64,000 nucleotides of DNA from Lojkania enalia (lineage: Eukaryota; Ascomycota; Dothideomycetes; Pleosporales), in contig ML986671.1 of NCBI GenBank assembly GCA_010094045.1, positions 1 through 64,000 of the forward strand. The letters are read 5' to 3'. Below, one piece after another: positions 57,236 to 64,000 of this stretch; position 1 is the stretch's first letter; each line of letters starts with the position of its first letter. The notes below the pieces were generated by a model, which did not search any database, was not told the DNA's origin, and saw only the letters and a program-made list of their open reading frames with translations. The position numbers were made by a program, and so were the translations under genes.

Positions 57236-58647
57236 CTAATAGCGGTAGATATCGCTCTTGAACGGGCCCTCAATAGGCAGACCGAGATACTCGGCCTGCG
57301 CGTCCGTGAGCTTGGAGAGCTTTGCGTTGACGTGGTCAAGGTGGAGGAGGGCGACCTGCTCGTCGAGGATCTTGGGCAGTACGTAGACACCTATGTCCAG
57401 CTTACCCGTCTTGCCGAACTCGATGTACTTATTGCCGAAAGCCTCGTCGCCGGCTTTGTACAGCATGATCTGGGCTAGGACCTGGTTGGTGAAGGAGCAG
57501 GACATGACGAAGGAGGAGTGGCCGGTGGCGCAGCCGAGGTTGACAAGACGACCCTCAGCGAGCAGGATAATGTGCCGGCCGTTCTTCATCAGGTACCGGT
57601 CAACTTGCGGCTTGATGTTCTGGATAGACTTGGCGTTGGCCTTGAGCCAGGCAACGTCGATTTCGATGTCGAAGTGACCGATGTTGCAGACGATAGCGTC
57701 GTTGGGCATGGCCTCAAAATGCCTGGAGGTCAGAATGTCACGGCAGCCGGTGGTGGTGACGAAGATCTGACCCTGGGGAGCGGCTTCCTCCATCGTGGTG
57801 ACCTGGTAGCCGGAGACGGCGGCCTGGAGGGCGTTGATGGGATCAATCTCTGTGACAATGACGCGGGCACCCATGCTGTGAAGAGCCTGGGCACAGCCCT
57901 TGCCAACATCACCGAAACCAGCAACGACGGCAACCTTGCCGGCAATCATGACATCTGTGGCACGCTTGATACCGTCGACGAGCGACTCTCGGCATCCGTA
58001 TAGGTTGTCAAACTTAGACTTGGTGACGGAGTCGTTGACGTTGATGGCAGGGACGAGCAGACCGTGCTCCTTGCCCTTGTTCTTAAGCATGCGGTAGAGG
58101 TGGTGGACGCCAGTGGTGGTCTCTTCCGAGACACCGTAGCAGTCCTTGAGCATTTCTGGGTACTTCTTGTGGACGAGAGCCGTGAGGTCACCGCCGTCGT
58201 CGAGGATCAGGTTGAGGCTCTTGCCATCCTTGAAGGCAGTGAGCTGCTGCTCCAAGCACCAGTTGTACTCCTCCTCAGTCTCGCCCTTCCACGCGAAGAC
58301 AGGGACACCGGACGCAGCAATGGCGGCGGCGGCGTGATCCTGGGTGGAGAAGATGTTGCAAGACGTCCATGTCAGCTCGGCACCGAGCGCCTTGAGGGTC
58401 TCGATAAGCACTGCTGTCTGGATGGCTGGAAACGTGTTAGCCGGCAGTCGTTGGAAGAAGGCGACGAATGCATACTCATGTGCAAACACCCAGCGATGCG
58501 GGCGCCCTTCAGTGGCTGCTCCTCGGCGTACTTGCTACGAGTGGCCATGAGACCGGGCATCTCATTCTCAGCCAGCTCGATCTCGCGGCGACCAAACGCC
58601 GCAAGAGAGAGGTCAGCGACCTTGTACTTGTGGGCAGGAGCAGACAT
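57236..58647 (-). CDS. SAH1: S-adenosyl-L-homocysteine hydrolase
   Basis: Two exons, 58476-58647 and 57236-58425, with a 50-bp intron (GTATGC...CAG, branch GCTAAC), encode 453 aa. It cleaves SAH to adenosine and homocysteine in the cytosol and so relieves product inhibition of methyltransferases. The splice gives [20 protein letters not shown]. Motifs are [18 protein letters not shown], the NAD-binding [46 protein letters not shown] and the C-terminal KSDIYRY, in which the Lys and Tyr contact NAD of the partner subunit. The gene has strong codon bias (CTC, GTC, AAG), as expected for high expression. The length fits the family (about 449). Confidence 0.96.
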
Positions 58648-60287
58648 GATGGCTAGTGAGTGAGAAGGGTAGAGAGGGGAGGAGGAGAACGTATGCAGGC
58701 AGTGAGAAGGACAGAGGAAGAAGAAAAGGGGAGGAGTCTGGGACGAAGATTGCGGTCTTCGGCAGTTTTTGTAATCATACCCCGCCACCCAATTCTGCCT
58801 TCCAAAAACTCCGCGCGCACGGACCACTACGCTTTATCGTCGGTCTTCGATCCCGTCGCCGTGCTTCACCGCTTCCATCAACCTCCGCTGCCCCAAAAGA
58901 ACAATGTCATCTTTACCGGAATAGCTTCTTCCGGCATTTTATTCTCCATGTCCAAATTCATGTATCGCAACAACAAGATGTTCCCAGCATTCCAACTTGA
59001 ACGCCTCTTCCGGGGAGCACCCTGTTGAACAGCCGAAACTTAGAATTGGTACTACGTCGCCTCCCTATTTATACGACGTGGCCGGATTCAACTCTGCTTT
59101 GATGGACATGAGTCTAGTTATTCCCATGTACATCTCAACACTAAACTTTTATCCGCTGAAGCAACTTACCTGGCCAGTTGGGCAACTCTTCAATACTATA
59201 ATAACTTGCAGGATATATTTTGCCATTGGTCGTTAAGTATGGTGCTCATATGTGACGAAGTCCATACAACTATTCATCTTAAACCCACTAAATAGAATCA
59301 GTACCCTTGAATAAACTATCCCATTAGTGTAGCTCTCGGGGAGGATATCAAAGTCAGAATCTTGACATTATTAGTTGGGCATCCTCAGGAACTCTAGCCA
59401 ATGACTTTGATAAGTCTAGGCGAATTGGTCGCCTGCCAAATTCTACTTGGTATTTAGAGCGGTTTAGATTCTGACTCCGCTTAGAGATGAACTTCAGGAT
59501 TGTGGAAATAAACCCTATGATAAATAGACATCAATTAGAAGAAAAGATTAGAATATATAAATAAATGAGAGGAAACAGTCAATGTAGGACAGTAGAGGTA
59601 AAATAAGACCGATTCTAGCTGGCATTTCAAAGAAAAGCAGGTTCATACCCAGTGGGAAATCCTTCAAATCCTAATATGTGAACATGAGCTCCTGCTACTA
59701 AAACAAAAAAATTGAGAATAAAAAAGGAGATTAGAGTAGTAAAGGAGTACAAAGTGGAGTGCACGGGAATAAGAATCTCAATGTAGGTATGCCGGTTAAT
59801 CGAAAGGAAAAGAAAAGAAAATAGAATTGGTTGATTCTCATAGCAAACTAGATCCGTACTCTAGAGTAAAGTTGCCAAGATTAACATCGAGTTAGATGGT
59901 ACTTGTAGACCTCTCGCTCGATGGGGCTGCAATCATTCCTTCCCATTACCAAAAATTGAGAGAGGCTCGGACAAGGACAAGTCAATGCAGCCGTCAAGCG
60001 TCCTCCAATATTCTCGTTTCGTTCCGCTTAATTCTGCTAGCGTTTGCGTTATGAAACCCCGCCCCGTTAACCGGTTTTTTGTCCTTTTTTTTAATCTCTA
60101 TTTTGGCCCACAATTACTGGGGACGAGTTGTTCAATCGCGATTAATTGCTGAATACGCAATGACCGACTTGTCTAAGGGAACTTGTGGTGGGAGGCGAAT
60201 CTTGTCTCAGGGAGGGAGATGAGGAGCTGAACTGATTGATTGAAGATGGCCAGCGGGCCATATTTATGTACATGGAAAAGGGGTATA
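58648..60287. other. Intergenic, AT-rich
   Basis: About 1.6 kb with the SAH hydrolase promoter (a purine-rich plus strand, which is CT-rich on the coding strand) followed by AT-rich DNA. No protein-like frames or RNA genes were found. Confidence 0.5.
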
Positions 60288-60659
60288 TCAGCTGATATCC
60301 AGCGTGATATCGACCGTGATATCGTACGACGATATCTGATACAGCTCGGCAGGCTTGCCAAAATCCCCATAACAGAACTCACTGTGACATTTTGATGCCG
60401 AGCTGAGAAAGTACAACTTTACAAAGCGTTTCTACATTGTAGGCCTATAGTCATCGTTCAATTCGATATTCGTATCCACAACGGAATTATTATCTCCTTT
60501 CTCACTCTCCATCTCCTGCGGGAGACTTGAAGGGTCTTCGAACTGCATTTTACTGTTCCTGAAAGGAAGCTGGAGCAAATATTAGCCAATCTTATGTGCA
60601 GTATGGATGCAAAAGAAACGTACACCGTTGAAAGAAATAGTCCGCTCCTCTGTAGGCAT
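60288..60659 (-). CDS. Three-exon 87-aa protein of unknown function
   Basis: Exons are 60624-60659, 60436-60569 and 60288-60381. Introns are 54 bp each (GTACGT...CTCCAG with branch GCTAAT; GTAGAA...TCACAG). Phases 0 and 2 agree, so three unrelated short frames join into one clean protein. It starts MPTEERTISFNG, continues acidic and disordered (PQEMESEKGDNNSVVD) and ends with a beta-prone repeat YDITVDITLDIS. There is no signal peptide or known domain, and a single Cys. The frame is open upstream of the ATG, so the N-terminus could be longer. It lies downstream of the HeLo-like/ankyrin gene on the same strand. The consistent splice signals are the main evidence. Confidence 0.5.
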
Positions 60660-61678
60660 GACTTCCGATATTGTAGTTGGGCTTTCGGAATAGCTTTGTA
60701 GAATGTGGCGTTAAAAAATTGAAACCACTCATAGAGCGGTTGCTTGTCTTTCGTCGTTATTGCTGAAGATTGTTAATAATTGCTGTTTGAACTTCTAGAC
60801 CTCGCCGATGTAAATCATTTATAGTAGTTTTGTAAGAAAATTGGGTGGCATCGCTTCCTTATATACTTCTAGGAGCTTTCTGTCATGTACATAGTCTTGA
60901 GTCAAGCACAAGTGTCAGGGTGACGTGTTTGAGTATGTGACTGCAACTGTAGCGTTATATCAATCTATGATTCTCGGGTGTATTGGGACCGTAGAGAGCC
61001 CCAGCGGGCGAGAATCAGTGGAGAGTATGCCACCCAAGTGATCTGGGAGGTCACTTGTATGACTTATATAAGGAAGTAGTGGAGTCATTAGTTTGACAAT
61101 ATACATTGTTCCCGAGATTTTTCTAGCATATATATAAAGGTATAAGGAGAGATTATTACGGAAAGAGATGATAATGTGGAAATTCGGGCTATAATGCGCC
61201 AATATGGAGATGATCTGGGTATGAGCGGGCAGTATAAGGCGTATGTAGCCGCTGCGGCAAGACAAGGCATAACTCTTATATTAGTAGAAAAGATGCAGAA
61301 ATTACAATAAAGTGGGCTAGTCATATATAGTTATTATGTTATTTCGTTGTCGAGCTATACACGTACAAAGGTAGAGAAACTTGGTAAGGGTGGCGACTCT
61401 ATTATAACCTTTATTACAAGCCCTATAGCCTCATGTAATTTTGTGCTGGACGGAATTTTCCGTGCGTTACGGGAGGAAACACGGTATACTACCCTCCCTT
61501 TCTTAATCTAGAGATTGCTTTGTTTTGCTCCGCAATCAAAGACGATAATCAATTATAGTAGCCCGATGGTGCGGCGTTGCGCGGTGTTCTGCTGACCCTT
61601 AAATACCTGAGCTGTCCGTCCGAATATCCTTTTCCTTTATTAAAATATAATAGGAATATTTGTAACTGAATTACGCAA
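60660..61678. other. Intergenic, AT-rich
   Basis: About 1 kb of AT-rich sequence between the small gene and the HeLo-like gene. Frames here lack protein character. Confidence 0.5.
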
Positions 61679-62938
61679 TTATGAGGCCCTTCTTGCCCTT
61701 TCTTGCATCTCTTCCTCGATTAATAACACAACCGCCGCATGACCTTTACAGTGCGAGTTAGTCAGTGCGGCTTAGGCATTGCAAGTATTCAATGCTTACC
61801 CTTGTTTATAGCGATTTCTAGAGGGCCGTCTCCGTCAACGTCCTTATAACCTAGATCTGCCCCGGCACGCATCAGAACACTTGCGATTTCTTCGTGACCA
61901 CCATATGCCGCCATAGACATTGGCGCCCAACCCCACCGGTCTTTTATATTAACATTAGCGCCCTTACTTATAAGGTCATTGACTCGTTCGATATCTCCAT
62001 CGCTCGCAGCTTCAAGAAGTAGCATATCCGATCGGAACATCTTGAAGACCATAGAGGCGAGGCGACTTTTCTTTCTAGCGGTAACACCTGCAAAAGAACC
62101 ATAACTCTCCATTCGAGAGGAAGTTGACCTGAAAGAGCTAGCACCATCGCTTTGTTTTCGATCTTGAGACATGGCGGAGGTGGAATTAACCAAAGTAAGG
62201 CTCGATGATGAGGACCTAAAAGGGTCGGTAAATAGATTTGTGGATGGCTCTTGTTCCTGTAGAAGGCCTTTGCTCACTGCATCCTGGAACCAAGAAATTA
62301 TATGTTCCTGATTCTCTGCAATTGCAGCAGCTGTTAGTCCAGCACTCTCTAACTCCCTGCACAGATCCCTCCAGGTCTCCTGGGTGTCAAGGCTCTCCAC
62401 GGTCTGGACGGAAACGCAAGAGCCCTCCCTGTGACCAGCCCGGACCTCCCGCAGTAGCCGGTCGAGTTTCTTATTGATCGTCTTATGCGATGAACTGGGG
62501 CATGTCCTATCAGACCGTGCATGGTAATAACAAGGTAGGAACCCACTTGTGGATCAGTTGATTCAAAACTTGCAGCTCTGTTGTCGCTGCGATGATACGA
62601 TCTCTAATGGAAGACACATTCTCCAAGCCCATCCGCAAACTATCCCATGCCCTCTGCCATGATGTCGGCTTGCTCTCGTACTCGTCTAGGAGAGCCTGTA
62701 GTTCTGTCAAGGTCTCCATGATCGAAGCTTTGAGCTTCGTGAGCCGATCTTTTCGCGAACGGCTGAGTTCGATACCATCATCCAGATAGTCTTGCGTCTC
62801 TAGGAGGGCAGTATGGAGGGATTCAACCTGTGTAGCAATGCGCCTAAACTCATCGGATGAGTCTTTGCACATCCGATAGATCTTCCATGCCAACGCCGGG
62901 ATAGCGATAAAATCGCCAGCTCCAATGCCGAGGCTCAT
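61679..62938 (-). CDS. HeLo-like N-terminal domain protein with ankyrin repeats
   Basis: Three exons, 62547-62938, 61800-62506 and 61679-61743, encode 387 aa. Introns are 40 bp (GTGGGT...GATAG) and 56 bp (GTAAGC...AAAG). The N-terminus (MSLGIGAGDFIAIPALAWKI, then ESLHTALLETQDYLDD) matches the helical HeLo-like or 'fungal STAND N-terminal' domain, about 130 residues. A Ser-rich linker follows. The C-terminus has ankyrin repeats: LLLEAASDGDIERVNDLISK, GWAPMSMAAYGGHEEIASVL, DGDGPLEIAINKG-HAAVVLL. There is no NB-ARC or NACHT core. HeLo-like domains act in membrane-targeting cell death or signalling in fungi, and ankyrin repeats bind ligands. The last 21 codons come only through the final splice. 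The function in this organism is inferred. Confidence 0.78.
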
Positions 62939-63320
62939 AGTAATGTGGAGAAAGCTTGTGTCGAAGCCGAGTCTTGCCTGGTTTGACCAAACCGCATGGG
63001 ACCGTGAGCGTAATATACACGGCTCCCAGTGGTAGCACACAGGGGCAAGGCCGAGAAGTGGATGCACATATCGGTAGAACTGAAGCAAGGGCCGATCCGT
63101 ATTCATTACTCTTGACCAGGTATCTCCGCCAGGCTGGAGCTTGTACATCGAATAGCGCGTCTCCTAGGCTTGTCATTGGTTTGAGCCTATCGCCAAGAGT
63201 GGGCGTTGAACAAACTTGGGGGCGAAGGAGCTATATTTGGCTCCCCACGGAATGACAAGGATACTAAGACAAGAGACATGGGTGTGTAACCCTGGGAAAT
63301 GAGCTATCTTGAACGGAGCA
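62939..63320. other. Intergenic
   Basis: About 380 bp with the promoter of the HeLo-like gene and the 3' flank of the amine oxidase gene. The upstream open frame here has no signal or conserved motif. Confidence 0.5.
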
Positions 63321-64000
63321 TCATGTCGCCGACCACTGCAATGTTGAGGAGAACTGCTCCAAAACGCTCCTCGCTGCTCGCTCTCCCGATAAATATGCGC
63401 CAGCCACAGTACCCATCTCTTCTAGAGGCGCAGCATGCTCCCCTGCAAACCATATGTGGCTGTGCGGCAAGCCTATTTGAAGTGCTTCAACATGCTTATC
63501 GGCGCTCTCTATTCCAACCTGGAAGTTGCAATAGCTTCCGTTTCCCGAGAACTCATCAAAGCGCCAAGCAGTCGCTAGGATCGCCGCCGGCTTGCAATTC
63601 TTCGAACCTCTGTCATAATTGGGTAATCTAGAGTAGTATGGCTCGAAAAAGGTAGCTAGAGCCCGGTACTGCTCCTCCGTGGACAATTTGTGCACTAAAT
63701 TGGATACGTAAGCTGAGCAGTCTCCGTAGAGATATAATAGCAAGGTCGGATGTGAGTGCGGCGCCGGAAAGGCAGCAAGATCATAGGCCTCTTGAGGCCA
63801 GCCTTGTGGGTTCGTTTCTTGAGCGTATTTTGGAGAAACCCAGTTCGTGTATCCGGGATATTCGTCCTCACGGCCAGCTTTCCACCAGGCCGTAGAAAAT
63901 GTTATATATACCTGTGCAAACGGTTAGCACGACCATGGCTCAGTACGTAGTTCACACATGTTTACCTTTTCAAGATGTCCTACTGAGATGCTGATGATAG
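63321..64000 (-). CDS. Flavin-containing amine oxidase, C-terminal part
   Basis: Partial gene running off the right edge. Exons are 63966 to beyond 64000 and 63321-63911, with a 54-bp intron (GTAAAC...CACAG). The splice reads SVGHLEK-VYITFSTAWWKAG, as in polyamine/monoamine oxidase-type enzymes. The C-terminal signature is HIWFAGEHAAPLEEMGTVAG followed by AYLSGERAA, the FAD-contacting end of the amine oxidase fold. These FAD enzymes oxidise amines and release H2O2. The FAD-binding N-terminal Rossmann part lies outside the window, so the substrate class cannot be set. Confidence 0.8.

Noticed and set aside
60285..60336. Four GATATC palindromes at 12-13-bp spacing as a regulatory operator array
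   Set aside because: They are better explained as codons of the YDITVDITLDIS tail in the third exon of the small gene; the repeat follows the peptide repeat.

Overview
The window is nuclear DNA of a filamentous ascomycete (Pezizomycotina). Genes carry short GT-AG introns of about 40-130 bp with CTAAC/CTAAT-like branch sites. The gene set is typical of that group: a HET-domain NLR, a PTH11/SAT4-type receptor, a fungal hybrid histidine kinase, a Whi2-like protein and small secreted Cys-rich proteins. The class within Pezizomycotina cannot be fixed by eye. No bacterial operons, CRISPR arrays, rRNA or convincing tRNA genes were seen.

Layout: 0.2-5.9 kb holds a hybrid histidine kinase and a PTH11-like seven-helix protein, both on minus. 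5.9-17.7 kb is gene-poor. Its centre is a HET-NB-ARC-TPR NLR gene (10.5-12.9 kb) flanked by a diverged inverted repeat of roughly 0.5 kb (about 9.65-10.14 and 13.27-13.79 kb); a Cys-rich micro-gene with a +1 frame break lies at 16.2 kb. 17.7-22.8 kb carries three consecutive minus-strand ribosome-biogenesis genes (IMP4, RPA43, PRP43), divergent from PRMT5 on plus (23.1-25.8 kb). 26.5-28.8 kb is a small patch of secreted Cys-rich proteins, one built from exon-sized repeated modules. APS kinase lies at 29.8-30.6 kb. 30.7-36.5 kb is a gene-free tract of degenerate tandem repeats marked by a one-strand TTTTAGT motif, ending near an A88-T10 homopolymer.

37.3-63.9 kb is ordinary gene space: a Whi2-like protein, the GCN20-type ABC-F protein, a large disordered conserved protein, a secreted PQQ/sorbosone dehydrogenase-like enzyme, an F-box protein, SEC13, S-adenosylhomocysteine hydrolase, a three-exon 87-aa gene, a HeLo-like/ankyrin protein and the 3' part of a flavin amine oxidase cut by the window edge.

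Functional links are loose. IMP4, RPA43 and PRP43 all serve rRNA synthesis and processing. PRMT5 makes SAH, which SAH hydrolase removes, and APS kinase feeds sulfate assimilation upstream of methionine/SAM. The NLR and the HeLo-like protein belong to fungal self/non-self recognition families. Exon structures were worked out by hand from reading frames, splice signals and family conservation and have not been tested against transcripts.
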